Below are positions 1-10,014 of a stretch of 64,000 nt of DNA, in pieces. Source of the stretch: Nematostella vectensis (lineage: Eukaryota > Cnidaria > Anthozoa > Actiniaria > Edwardsiidae); contig NC_064040.1 in NCBI RefSeq assembly GCF_932526225.1, positions 994,001-1,058,000 of the forward strand. Reading direction: 5' to 3'. Position 1 is the first letter of the stretch; each line of letters begins with the position of its first letter. The notes below the pieces were generated by a model. That model was not told the origin of the DNA, did no database searches, and worked only from the letters and a program-made list of their open reading frames with translations. A program made the translations under genes and the position numbers.

Positions 1-2004
1 TGTTTTTTGTTAACTTCCTAGGAACAAATTGAATACATATAATCAATAAATCTAGCAAGCTTATTTTGCAAACTCACTTTTTTTATTATTTTTGCGGAAA
101 ACCTATCAGGATTAAGGGGGTCCAGCACAAAGAAAAAAAAACGAATTAAAAAAAAAGCCCATTGGCCTGGGATCGAACCCGGTCTGAAGAACAAAACGGA
201 AACCATACATACGGATTACCCAATCGGTATGGCAGCACAAGGCTTTTACGGAAGGCTGTAAAGAACCCGAAGGCCCCAAGCACCGATATTTCCGAGCGAA
301 TATGCTGTACAACACTCTTGCAAGGTTATCCCAACCCGCGCATTAATGGGGAGGACAATAACCAGGATCCCAGGCCTGTAATACGGTTACGCAACGTACA
401 GCTCGCCGAGATTGTGAATGACAAAAAATAGAGGTCTATTTGGGCGTCTTTGGTCCCTTGGGGACTCGCCATGCGCACGGGCGAATCTCTTTTATTGTGT
501 TCATGACATCAAATTAGCGAAGAAAAAAGACGCTGTTTTGGTATCATGTGAAAAGCATAAAATAAATAGAAATAAAGACGTAAGGGGGGAGAATATTGAC
601 ATATTCATATTAGAATATTGACAAAATCCGCAATATTGTCTACGCTGACTAAGTAAAGCTGTATTTTACTTTAAAGGGGCAGCAGCATAGTACTGCGCAT
701 GTCTGGAGTCAGTGTTTATTGTAGGCTTTTAAGTGTCTACAAAGAGTTGAACTTTTTAAAAGCTGTCAATACCTTATTAAATAATATGCAATATTATATT
801 GAAAACTATGTTAATTGACAGTTTGTGGTCATTTTTTTTGTTTTGTTTAAAGTCTCCCACATGTACCAAAAGCTCATAAGTCAGTATTAGAATTTCACTG
901 AAGTTCATTGTGTCAGGGCTCTAGAGCTATTGCAAATCTCTTAAACATGACACTCCCCCTTTAAAGGAAAGTAAAAAAAAATCAAAATTGTTGGTGGGGG
1001 TCTCTGCTGTGTTTGTTTTCTTTTTAGTTTTGTTCTATTATTATTATTATTTTCTTTTTTAGAGGGGGAGGGGAATTCAGCTAAAAATAGCCAAGTGTCA
1101 ATTCAAGCTAATAGTACAAAAGATGTTTTTTTTGCAGTTCTTTATTAAATATATTCAATGTTATCATGCAATTCTGTTGTTTGACTGCATATATATATAT
1201 ATTTTCTTTCTTTTCATTACAAGTGCTATATGTGTAAGTGGTGACCATAGCTATGATTACTATTATTTAGAATAATTTTTTACCTACTAACAGAAAACAA
1301 CTTGACTGCAAAACACTTACTGTAGGGCACTCGATATTAGGCATTCCTTTCATGTGGATGTAAGGTTGAAATGTCAAAACCTTCATTAACCCGTGAACTA
1401 CGCTTTAGCGTATTACACTTTGTGGTGATCTGATTCTATTGTTCTTTTTTGTGTTTTTTTCTAACTATTACCGTTTAACTATCACACTTTGTTTCACGGG
1501 TTAATGAAAACCACTCTAATTACTTACAGTAGTTCTTTTTTAATATTATCATTTACTTGTATAATTTAGATGAGCAATACATATTTCTTTATGGCTTTGT
1601 ATAGCTCATCTCGTTCCTCATAAATAACAAACAAAATGAAGTTTGTTCTTATTTTGGTGCAAAGGAATCTACAGTAGTTTTCTAATCAGATAATTGTTTT
1701 TTTTTAACACTCACCTGTTATTTCAACATCCTTACTTGAGTTTGCTTGTCTCAGAAATAGACCTTGCTTAATAAACAAAGACATGTTACAAACTTATTTA
1801 ATAATAGGTAACAACTGCAATATTGTATGAAGAGAGTGCCCCTCTCTTCCCCCTGCTATTGTTGAAATTATGCTCAATAAACTTTTACCTCTATCCTCTC
1901 CACCAGTTAAGCATTCTATGTATGCTTCCCTGTACAAAATGCGCCCCTTCAAATAGAACATTAAAGTTCACATACTTGTTTACTTCCTCAAACTCTTTGC
2001 TTTG
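1..2004 (+). repeat. Satellite unit 1 (2,004 bp)
   Basis: The B-box-like site is at 169-179. The A-box-like motif is altered here (TTACGCAACG instead of TTACGCCACG). The GCGCAT arm of the island hairpin reads GCGAAT. Shares TTGCGGAAAACC near 97-108 with unit 6. Confidence 0.97.
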
Positions 2005-4004
2005 TGTTTTTTGTTAACTTCCTAGGAACAAATTGAATACATATAATCAATAAATCTAGCAAGCTTATTTTGCAAACTCACTTTTTTTTATTATTTTTGC
2101 GCAAAACCTATCAGGATTAAGGGGGTCCAGCACAAAGAAAAAAAAACGAATTAAAAAAAAAGCCCATTGGCCTGGGATCGAACCCGGTCTGAAGAACAAA
2201 ACGGAAACCATACATACGGATTACCCAATCGGTATGGCAGCACAAGGCTTTTACGGAAGGCTGTAAAGAACCCGAAGGCCCCAAGCACCGATATTTCCGA
2301 GCGAATATGCTGTACAACACTCTTGCAAGGTTATCCCAACCCGCGCATTAATGGGGAGGACAATAACCAGGATCCCAGGCCTGTAATACGGTTACGCCAC
2401 GTACAGCTCGCCGAGATTGTTGATGACAAAAAATAGAGGTCTATTTGGGCGTCTTGGGTCCTTTGGGGACTCGCCATGCGCACGGGCGAATCTCTTTTAT
2501 TGTGTACATGACATCAAATTAGCGAAGAAAAAAGACGCTGTTTTGGTATCATGTGAAAAGCATAAAATAAATAGAAATAAAGACGTAAGGGGGGAGAATA
2601 TTGACATATTCATATTAGAATATTGACAAAATCCGCAATATTGTCTACGCTGACTAAGTAAAGCTGTATTTTACTTTAAAGGGTCAGCAACATAGTACTG
2701 CGCATGTCTGGAGTCAGTGATTATTGTAGGCTTTTAAGTGTCTACAAACAGTTGAACTTTTTAAAAGCTGTCAATACCTTATTAAATAATATGCAATATT
2801 ATATTGAAAACTATGTTAATTGACAGTTTGTGGTCATTTTGTTTGTTTTGTTTAAAGTCTCCCACATGTACCAAAAGCTCATAAGTCAGTATTAGAATTT
2901 CACTGAAGTTCATTGTGTCAGGGCTCTAGAGCTATTGCAAATCTCTTAAACATGACACTCCCCCTTTATAGGAAAGTAAAAAAAAATCAAAATTGTTGGT
3001 GGGGGTCTCTGTTGTGTTTGTTTTCTTTTTAGTTTTGTTCTATTATTATTATTATTTTCTTTTTAAGAGGGGGAGGGGAATTCAGCTAAAAATAGCCAAC
3101 GGTCAATTCAAGCAACTAGTACAAAAGATTTTTTTCTGCAGTCCTTTATTCAATATATTCAAGGTTATCATGCAATTCTGTTGTTTGACTGCATATATAT
3201 ATTTTTTCTTTCTTTTCATTACAAGTTCTATATGTGTAAGTGGTGACCATAGCTATGATTACTATTATTTAGAATATTTTTTTACCTACTAACAGAAAAC
3301 AACTTGACTGCAAAACACTTACTGTAGGGCACTCGATATTAGGCATTACTTTCATGTGGATGTAAGGTTGAAATGTCAAAACCTTCATTAACCCGTGAAC
3401 TACGCTTTAACGTATTACACTTTGTGGTGATCTGATTCTATTGTTCTTTTTTGTGTTTTACTAACTATTACCGTTTAACTATCACACTTTGTTTCACGGG
3501 TTAATGAAAACCACTCTAATTACTTACAGTAGTTCTTTTTTAATATTATCATTTACTTGTATAATTTAGATGAGCAATACATATTTCTTTATGGCTTTGT
3601 AGAGCTCATCTCGTTCCTCATAAATAACAAACAAAATGAAGTTTGTTCTTATTTTGGTGCAAAGGAATCTACAGTAGTTTTCTAATCAGATAATTGTTTT
3701 TCTTTTAACACTCACCTGTTATTTCAACAGCCTTACTTGAGTTTGCTTGTCTCAGAAATAGACCTTGCTTAATAAACAAAGACATGTTACAAACTTATTT
3801 ATAATAGGTAACGACTGCAATATTGTATGAAGAGAGTGCCCCTCTCTTCCCCCTGCTATTGTTGAAATTATGCTCAATAAACTTTTACCTCTTCCCTCTC
3901 CACCAGTTAAGCATTCTATGTATGCTTCCCTGTACAAAATGCACCCCTTCAAATAGAACATTAAAGTTCACATACTTGTTTACTTCCTCAAACTCTTTGC
4001 TTTG
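2005..4004 (+). repeat. Satellite unit 2 (2,000 bp)
   Basis: B-box-like site at 2174-2184. The island hairpin arm also reads GCGAAT. Carries the GGTCAGCAACATAG variant near 2682-2695, shared with unit 6, and the short TTTTACTAAC form inside the piggyBac-like block. Confidence 0.97.
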
Positions 4005-4018
4005 TGTTTTTTGTTAAC

Positions 4019-4028
4019 TTCCTAGGAA
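4019..4028. other. Palindrome TTCCTAGGAA at unit head
   Basis: Perfect 10 bp palindrome next to the phase motif. It is unchanged in every unit I read and is useful as a phase marker. No function is assigned. Confidence 0.6.
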
Positions 4029-4149
4029 CAAATTGAATACATATAATCAATAAATATAGCAAGCTTATTTTGCAAACTCACTTTTTTTTATTATTTTTGC
4101 GCAAAACCTATCAGGATTAAGGGGGTCCAGCACAAAGAAAAAAAACCAA

Positions 4150-4415
4150 TTAAAAAAAAGCCCATTGGCCTGGGATCGAACCCGGTCTGAAGAACAAAAC
4201 GGAAACCATACATACGGATTACCCAATCGGTATGGCAGCACAAGGCTTTTACGGAAGGCTGTAAAGAACCCGAAGGCCCCAAGCACCGATATTTCCGAGC
4301 GAATATGCTGTACAACACTCTTGCAAGGTTATCCCAACCCGCGCATTAATGGGGAGGACAATAACCAGGATCCCAGGCCTGTAATACGGTTACGCCACGC
4401 ACAGCTCGCCGAGAT
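4150..4415 (-). ncRNA. Candidate RNA polymerase III unit or tRNA-derived relic (reference unit 3; recurs in all units)
   Basis: The minus strand carries GGTTCGATCCC at 4182-4172, a full match to the type 2 B-box consensus (the tRNA T-arm). It is followed by GGCCAATGGGC and a run of eight T (4159-4152), a typical Pol III terminator. TGGCGTAACCG (4397-4387) fits the A-box pattern TRGYNNARNNG, but it lies about 200 bp upstream, far beyond normal tRNA spacing. A weaker A-box-like TACCGATTGGG lies about 50 nt upstream of the B-box at tRNA-like spacing, within an 80 nt tRNA-sized segment. That segment does not form a convincing acceptor stem, so it is not a functional tRNA. It may be a SINE head or tRNA relic. 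The 5' end is a guess and transcription is unproven. Confidence 0.3.
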
Positions 4416-4434
4416 TGTGGATGACAAAAAATAG
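4165..4434 (+). other. Recurrent 89-codon open frame across the GC island (not called as a gene)
   Basis: An open frame of 89 codons recurs across the island in most units, but it starts with TTG and not ATG. Its first codons translate the antisense of the B-box region, a well-known source of spurious peptides. Units 11 and 12 carry an in-frame TGA, and the LINE interrupts it in unit 26. Differences between copies change the residue at many sites, such as the codons for H/N/L, R/Q/L/N, A/V, P/K and G/E. There is no recognisable domain. I consider it non-coding. Confidence 0.7.
4172..4182 (-). promoter_or_regulatory. B-box-like motif (GGTTCGATCCC on minus strand), reference unit
   Basis: Matches the tRNA-type internal promoter B-box, recognised in eukaryotes by TFIIIC. 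The motif is intact in all 32 units, at the positions given in each unit entry. Conservation may reflect homogenisation of the whole array and not selection. Confidence 0.55.
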
Positions 4435-4473
4435 AGGTCTATTTGGGCGTCTTGGGTCCCTTGGGGACTCGCC

Positions 4474-4489
4474 ATGCGCACGGGCGCAT
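4474..4489. other. Island-edge hairpin ATGCGC-ACGG-GCGCAT
   Basis: Perfect 6 bp inverted repeat with a 4 nt spacer at the edge of the GC island. It is disrupted in units 1, 2 and 6 (GCGAAT) and becomes a fully palindromic 16-mer in unit 20. No known function is indicated. Confidence 0.6.
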
Positions 4490-4593
4490 CTCTTTTATTG
4501 TGTACATGACATCAAATTAGCGAAGAAAAAAGACGCTGTTTTGGTATCATGTGAAAAGCATAAAATAAATAGAAATAAAGACGTAAGGGGGGA

Positions 4594-4626
4594 GAATATT
4601 GACATATTCATATTAGAATATTGACA
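4594..4626 (+). repeat. Short direct repeat GAATATTGACA, two copies 22 bp apart
   Basis: GAATATTGACA occurs at 4594-4604 and again at 4616-4626, separated by TATTCATATTA, and is followed by the inverted-looking CAATATTGTC. The pattern recurs in most units. Function unknown. Confidence 0.6.
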
Positions 4627-4701
4627 AAATCCGCAATATTGTCTACGCTGACTAAGTAAAGCTGTATTTTACTTTAAAGGGGCAGCAGCATAGTACTGCG
4701 C

Positions 4702-4896
4702 ATGTCTGGAGTCAGTGTTTATTGTAGGCTTTTAAGTGTCTACAAAGAGTTGAACTTTTTAAAAGCTGTCAATACCTTATTAAATAATATGCAATATTAT
4801 ATTGAAAACTATGTTAATGGACAGTTTGTGGTCATTTTTTTTGTTTTGTTTAAAGTCTCCCACATGTACCAAAAGCTCATAAGTCAGTATTAGAAT
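4702..4896 (+). other. Recurrent 63-codon open frame inside the TTTAAAGGGG block (not called as a gene)
   Basis: An ATG-started frame of 63 codons recurs at this offset. Units with TTAATTGACAG in place of TTAATGGACAG (for example 1, 2, 6, 12, 19, 21 and 24) carry a TGA within it. It lies wholly within AT-rich MITE-like sequence, has no recognisable domain, and differs between units mostly by amino-acid-changing substitutions. I consider it non-coding. Confidence 0.6.
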
Positions 4897-4920
4897 TTCA
4901 CTGAAGTTCATTGTGTCAGG

Positions 4921-4930
4921 GCTCTAGAGC
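4921..4930. other. Palindrome GCTCTAGAGC
   Basis: Perfect 10 bp palindrome near the right part of the TTTAAAGGGG block. It extends to AGCTCTAGAGCT in B-variant units and is broken in units 13, 16 and 17. Confidence 0.6.
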
Positions 4931-5038
4931 TATTGCAAATCTCTTAAACATGACACTCCCCCTTTAAAGGAAAGTAAAAAAAAATCAAAATTGTTGGTGG
5001 GGTTCTCTGCTGTGTTTGTTTTCTTTTTAGTTTTGTTC

Positions 5039-5054
5039 TATTATTATTATTATT
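5039..5054 (+). repeat. ATT trinucleotide microsatellite
   Basis: About five ATT repeats follow GTTCT in the reference unit. Copy number varies between units. It is longest in units 13 and 16 (about eight) and 17 (about nine), moderately longer in 27, 28, 30, 31 and 32, and interrupted in 18 and 24. A TATATA run of variable length follows about 140 bp downstream. Confidence 0.85.
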
Positions 5055-5389
5055 TTCTTTTTAAGAGGGGGAGGGGAATTCAGCTAAAAATAGCCAAGGG
5101 TCAATTCAAGCAACTAGTACAAAAGATGTTTTTTTGCAGTCCTTTATTCAATATATTCAAGGTTATCATGCAATTCTGTTGTTTGACTGCATAGGTATAT
5201 TTTTTCTTTCTTTTCATTACAAGTTCTATATGTGTAAGTGGTGACCATAGCTATGATTACTATTATTTAGAATATTTTTTTACCTACTAACAGAAAACAA
5301 CTTGACTGCAAAACACTTACTGTAGGGCACTCGATATTAGGCATTACTTTCATGTGGATGTAAGGTTGAAATGTCAAAACCTTCATTAA

Positions 5390-5500
5390 CCCGTGAACTA
5401 CGCTTTAGCGTATTACACTTTGTGGTGATCTGATGCTATTGTTCTTTTTTGTGTTTTTTTCTAACTATTACCGTTTAACTATCACACTTTGTTTCACGGG
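5390..5500. mobile_element. piggyBac-type MITE-like block, TTAA-CCCGTGAA ... TTCACGGG-TTAA
   Basis: An 8 bp inverted repeat, CCCGTGAA/TTCACGGG, is flanked on both sides by TTAA (5386-5389 and 5501-5504). Non-autonomous piggyBac elements have TTAA target duplications and ends starting with CCC, which fits. The symmetry extends outward to TTCA/TGAA, giving 16 bp arms at 5382-5397 and 5493-5508, in turn flanked by AACC on both sides; an element with a 4 bp AACC duplication is an alternative reading. Internally, ACGCT-TT-AGCGT forms a small hairpin. There is no coding capacity. It is present in every unit that reaches this offset. Confidence 0.6.
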
Positions 5501-5567
5501 TTAATGAAAACCACTCTAATTACTTATTGTAGTTCTTTTTTAATATTATCATTTACTTGTATAATTT

Positions 5568-5611
5568 AGATGAGCAATACATATTTCTTTATGGCTTTGT
5601 AGAGCTCATCT
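5568..5611. other. Inverted repeat AGATGAGC / GCTCATCT
   Basis: Perfect 8 bp arms (5568-5575 and 5604-5611) with a 28 nt spacer. Units 28, 30 and 31 carry GCTCACCT and units 12's neighbours 11 and 14 carry CATCCC near the right arm, weakening it. Function unknown; it may be a relic of another small inverted-repeat element. Confidence 0.5.
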
Positions 5612-5829
5612 CGTTCCTCATAAATAACAAACAAAATGAAGTTTGTTCTTATTTTGGTGCAAAGGAATCTACAGTAGTTTTCTAATCAGATAATTGTTTT
5701 TCTTTTAACACTCACCTGTTATTTCAACAGCCTTACTTGAGTTTGCTTGTCTCAGAAATAGACCTTGCTTAATAAAGAAAGACATGTTACAAACTTATTT
5801 AATAATAGGTAACAACTGCAATATTGTAT

Positions 5830-5850
5830 GAAGAGAGTGCCCCTCTCTTC
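5830..5850. other. Hairpin GAAGAGAG / CTCTCTTC with TGCCC loop
   Basis: A perfect 8 bp stem around a 5 nt loop, at offset about 1825 in each unit. It is weakened by one mismatch in units carrying CTCCCTTC. In unit 11 the changes GAGGAGAG and CTCTTTTC would keep pairing through two G-U wobbles if read as plus-strand RNA. Confidence 0.6.
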
Positions 5851-6005
5851 CCCCTGCTATTGTTGAAATTATGCTCAATAAACTTTTACCTCTTCCCTCT
5901 CCACCAGTTAAGCATTCTATGTATGCTTCCCTGTACAAAATGCACCCCTTCAAATAGAACATTAAAGTTCACATACTTGTTTACTTCCTCAAACTCTTTG
6001 CTTTG

Positions 6006-8009
6006 TGTTTTTTGTTAACTTCCTAGGAACAAATTGAATACATATAATCAATAAATCTAGCAAGCTTATTTTGCAAACTCACTTTTTTTTATTATTTTTG
6101 CGCAAAACCTATAAGAATTAAGGGGGTCCAGCACAAAGAAAAAAAAAACGAATTAAAAAAAAAACCCATTGGCCTGGGATCGAACCCGGTCTGAAGAACA
6201 AAACGGAAACCATACATACGGATTACCCAATCGGTATGGCAGCACAAGGCTTTTACTGAAGGCTGTAAAGAACCCGAAGGCCCCAAGCACCGATATTTCC
6301 GAGCGAATATGCTGTACAACGCTCTTGCAAGGTTATCCCAACCCGCGCATTAATGGGGAGGACAATAACCAGGATCCCAGGCCTGTAATACGGTTACGCC
6401 ACGCACAGCTCGCCGAGATTGTGGATGACAAAAAATAGAGGTCTATTTGGGCGTCTTGGGTCAATTGGGGACTCGCCATGCGCACGGGCGCATCTCTTTT
6501 ATTGTGTACATGACATCAAATTAGCGAAGAAAAAAGACGCTGTTTTGGTATCATGTGAAAAGCATAAAATAAATAGAAATAAAGACGTAAGGGGGGAGAA
6601 TATTGACATATTCATATTAGAATATTGACAAAATCCGCAATATTGTCTACGCTGACTAAGTAAAGCTGTATTTTACTTTAAAGGGGCAGCAGCATAGTAC
6701 TGCGCATGTCTGGAGTCAGTGTTTATTGTAGGCTTTTAAGTGTCTACAAAGAGTTGAACTTTTTAAAAGCTGTCAATACCTTATTAAATAATATGCAATA
6801 TTATATTGAAAACTATGTTAATGGACAGTTTGTGGTCATTTTTTTTGTTTTGTTTAAAGTCTCCCACATGTACCAAAAGCTCATAAGTCAGTATTAGAAT
6901 TTCACTGAAGTTCATTGTGTCAGGGCTCTAGAGCTATTGCAAATCTCTTAAACATGACACTCCCCCTTTAAAGGAAAGTAAAAAAAAATTAAAATTGTTG
7001 GTGGGGTTCTCTGCTGTGTTTGTTTTCTTTTTAGTTTTGTTCTATTATTATTATTATTTTCTTTTTAAGAGGGGGAGGGGAATTCAGCTAAAAATAGCCA
7101 AGGGTCAATTCAAGCAACTAGTACAAAAGATGTTTTTTTGCAGTCCTTTATTCAATATATTCAAGGTTATCATGCAATTCTGTTGTTTGACTGCATAGGT
7201 ATATTTTTTCTTTCTTTTCATTACAAGTTCTATATGTGTAAGTGGTGACCATAGCTATGATTACTATTATTTAGAATATTTTTTTACCTACTAACAGAAA
7301 ACAACTTGACTTCAAAACACTTACTGTAGGGCACTCGATATTAGGCATTACTTTCATGTGGATGTAAGGTTGAAATGTCAAAACCTTCATTAACCCGTGA
7401 ACTACGCTTTAGCGTATTACACTTTGTGGTGATCTGATGCTATTGTTCTTTTTTGTGTTTTTTTCTAACTATTACCGTTTAACTATCACACTTTGTTTCA
7501 CGGGTTAATGAAAACCACTCTAATTACTTATTGTAGTTCTTTTTTAATATTATCATTTACTTGTATAATTTAGATGAGCAATACATATTTCTTTATGGCT
7601 TTGTAGAGCTCATCTCGTTCCTCATAAATAACAAACAAAATGAAGTTTGTTCTTATTTTGGTGCAAAGGAATCTACAGTAGTTTTCTAATCAGATAATTG
7701 TTTTTCTTTTAACACTCACCTGTTATTTCAACAGCCTTACTTGAGTTTGCTTGTCTCAGAAATAGACCTTGCTTAATAAAGAAAGACATGTTACAAACTT
7801 ATTTAATAATAGGTAACAACTGCAATATTGTATGAAGAGAGTGCCCCTCTCTTCCCCCTGCTATTGTTGAAATTATGCTCAATAAACTTTTACCTCTTCC
7901 CTCTCCACAAGTTAAGCATTCTATGTATGCTTCCCTGTACAAAATGCACCCCTTCAAATAGAACATTAAAGTTCACATACTTGTTTACTTCCTCAAACTC
8001 TTTGCTTTG
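6006..8009 (+). repeat. Satellite unit 4 (2,004 bp), near twin of unit 3
   Basis: Nearly identical to unit 3 through most of its length; both share GCATAGGTATATTT after the LINE-like T-rich stretch and TTACTTATTGTAG. Distinguished by CCTATAAGAATTAAGG at the unit head. B-box-like site at 6176-6186. Confidence 0.97.
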
Positions 8010-10014
8010 TGTTTTTTGTTAACTTCCTAGGAACAAATTGAATACATATAATCAATAAATCTAGCAAGCTTATTTTGCAAACTCACTTTTTTTATTATTT
8101 TTGCGCAAAACCTATAAGGATTAAGGGGGTCCAGCACAAAGAAAAAAAAAACGAATTAAAAAAAAAAGCCCATTGGCCTGGGATCGAACCCGGTCTGAAG
8201 AACAAAACGGAAACCATACATACGGATTACCCAATCGGTATGGCAGCACAAGGCTTTTACGGAAGGCTGTAAAGAACCCGAAGGCCCCAAGCACCGATAT
8301 TTCCGAGCGAATATGCTGTACAACGCTCTTGCAAGGTTATCCCAACCCGCGCATTAATGGGGAGGACAATAACCAGGATCCCAGGCCTGTAATACGGTTA
8401 CGCCACGCACAGCTCGCCGAGATTGTGGATGACAAAAAATAGAGGTCTATTTGGGCGTCTTGGGTCAATTGGGGACTCGCCATGCGCACGGGCGCATCTC
8501 TTTTATTGTGTACATGACATCAAATTAGCGAAGAAAAAAGACGCTGTTTTGGTATCATGTGAAAAGCATAAAATAAATAGAAATTAAGACGTAAGGGGGG
8601 AGAATATTGACATATTCATATTAGAATATTGACAAAATCCGCAATTTTGTCTACGCTGACTAAGTAAAGCTGTATTTTACTTTAAAGGGGCAGCAGCATA
8701 GTACTGCGCATGTCTGGAGTCAGTGTTTATTGTAGGCTTTTGAGTGTCTACAAACAGTTGAACTTTTTAAAAGCTGTTAATACCTTATTAAATAATATGC
8801 AATATTATATTGAAAACTATGTTAATGGACAGTTTGTGGTCATTTTTTTTGTTTTGTTTAAAGTCTCCCACATGTACCAAAAGCTCATAAGTCAGTATTA
8901 GAATTTCACTGAAGTTCATTGTGTCAGGGCTCTAGAGCTATTCCAAATCTCTTAAACATGACACTCCCCCTTTAAAGGAAAGTAAAAAAAAATCAAAATT
9001 GTTGGTGGGGGTCTCTGCTGTGTTTGTTTTCTTTTTAGTTTTGTTCTATTATTATTATTATTTTCTTTTTAAGAGGGGGAGGGGAATTCAGCTAAAAATA
9101 GCCAAGGGTCAATTCAAGCAACTAGTACAAAAGATGTTTTTTTTGCAGTCCTTTATTCAATATATTCAAGGTTATCATGCAATTCTGTTGTTTGACTGCA
9201 TATATATATTTTTTCTTTCTTTTCATTACAAGTGCTATATGTGTAAGTGGTGACCATAGCTATGATTACTATTATTTAGAATAATTTTTTACCGACTAAC
9301 AGAAAACAACTTGACTGCAAAACACTTACTGTAGGGCACTCGATATTAGGCATTACTTTCATGTGGATGTAAGGTTGAAATGTCAAAACCTTCATTAACC
9401 CGTGAACTACGCTTTAGCGTATTACACTTTGTGGTGATCTGATGCTATTGTTTTTTTTTGTGTTTTTTTCTAACTATTACCGTTTAACTATCACACTTTG
9501 TTTCACGGGTTAATGAAAACCACTCTAATTACTTATTGTAGTTCTTTTTTAATATTATCATTTACTTGTATAATTTAGATGAGCAATACATATTTCTTTA
9601 TGGCTTTGTAGAGCTCATCTCGTTCCTCATAAATAACAAACAAAATGAAGTTTGTTCCTATTTTGGTGCAAAGGAATCTACAGTAGTTTTCTAATCAGAT
9701 AATTGTTTTTTTTTTAACACTCACCTGTTATTTCAACAGCCTTACTTGAGTTTGCTTGTCTCAGAAATACACCTTGCTTAATAAACAAAGACATGTTACA
9801 AACTTATTTAATAATAGGTAACAACTGCAATATTGTATGAAGAGAGTGCCCCTCTCTTCCCCCTGCTATTGTTGAAATTATTCTCAATAAACTTTTACCT
9901 CTTTCCTCTCCACCAGTTAAGCATTCTAAGTATGCTTCCCTGTACAAAATGCGCCCCTTCAAACAGAACATTAAAGTTCACATACTTGTTTACTTCCTCA
10001 AACTCTTTGCTTTG
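8010..10014 (+). repeat. Satellite unit 5 (2,005 bp)
   Basis: B-box-like site at 8180-8190. The first half resembles unit 4 (GGGTCAATTGGGG). Breaks the usual linkage of ACATATTCAT with CGCAATATTG by pairing it with CGCAATTTTG, which suggests exchange between subtypes within the unit. Confidence 0.97.

Larger units (their letters stand above)
4160..4490. other. GC-rich island of the repeat unit (reference unit 3)
   Basis: From GCCCATTGGCC to GGGCGCATCTC the unit is markedly richer in G, C and CpG than the AT-rich remainder. The island recurs at offset about 156-486 in every unit; in unit 26 it is split by the LINE. Differences between units look sparse here compared with the flanking A/T tracts, although I have not counted them. 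It contains the Pol III-like motifs, the AGGCCT palindrome near 4375-4380 and the terminal hairpin. Confidence 0.85.
4673..4968. mobile_element. MITE-like block with TTTAAAGGGG inverted ends (reference unit)
   Basis: The left end reads TTTAAAGGGGCAG and the complement of the right end reads TTTAAAGGGGGAG. That gives short inverted ends of about 13 bp with one mismatch around TTAA (4674-4677 and 4964-4967). Length is about 296 bp with no transposase. TTAA could be a target duplication. The block is fixed in every unit, so it predates amplification. Units 8, 10, 11 and 14 have lost the right end through a shared deletion. Chance pairing of short ends remains possible. Confidence 0.45.
4005..6005 (+). 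repeat. Satellite unit 3 (2,001 bp; reference unit for sub-features)
   Basis: Used here as the reference unit because all recurring modules are intact. Sub-features annotated in this unit can be projected to other units by adding the difference between unit starts, with shifts of a few bases from run-length changes. Confidence 0.97.

Noticed and set aside
4103-4182. Functional tRNA gene on the minus strand
   Set aside because: The B-box is perfect, but no paired acceptor stem, anticodon arm or canonical A-box at tRNA spacing can be built. At best it is a tRNA-derived relic.
4366-4397. Alu/7SL-like sequence (ATTACAGGC on the minus strand)
   Set aside because: Only a nine-base coincidence. 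The surrounding sequence does not follow 7SL or Alu.
4165-4434. Tandem array of an 89-codon protein gene
   Set aside because: The frame begins with TTG, is interrupted by TGA in units 11 and 12, and differs between copies mostly at residue-changing positions. Its start is an antisense translation of a B-box region. No domain is recognisable.
4415-4624. Recurring 69-codon open frame on the plus strand
   Set aside because: It uses a TTG start. It is frameshifted in units 8, 10, 12 and 15 and carries TAG in units 22 and 23. Half of it lies in low-complexity A-rich sequence.
5824-6018. Recurring 64-codon frame at the end of each unit
   Set aside because: It is leucine-, serine- and phenylalanine-rich because the DNA is pyrimidine-rich. 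It is disrupted in several units and contains the hairpin arms. There is no family resemblance.
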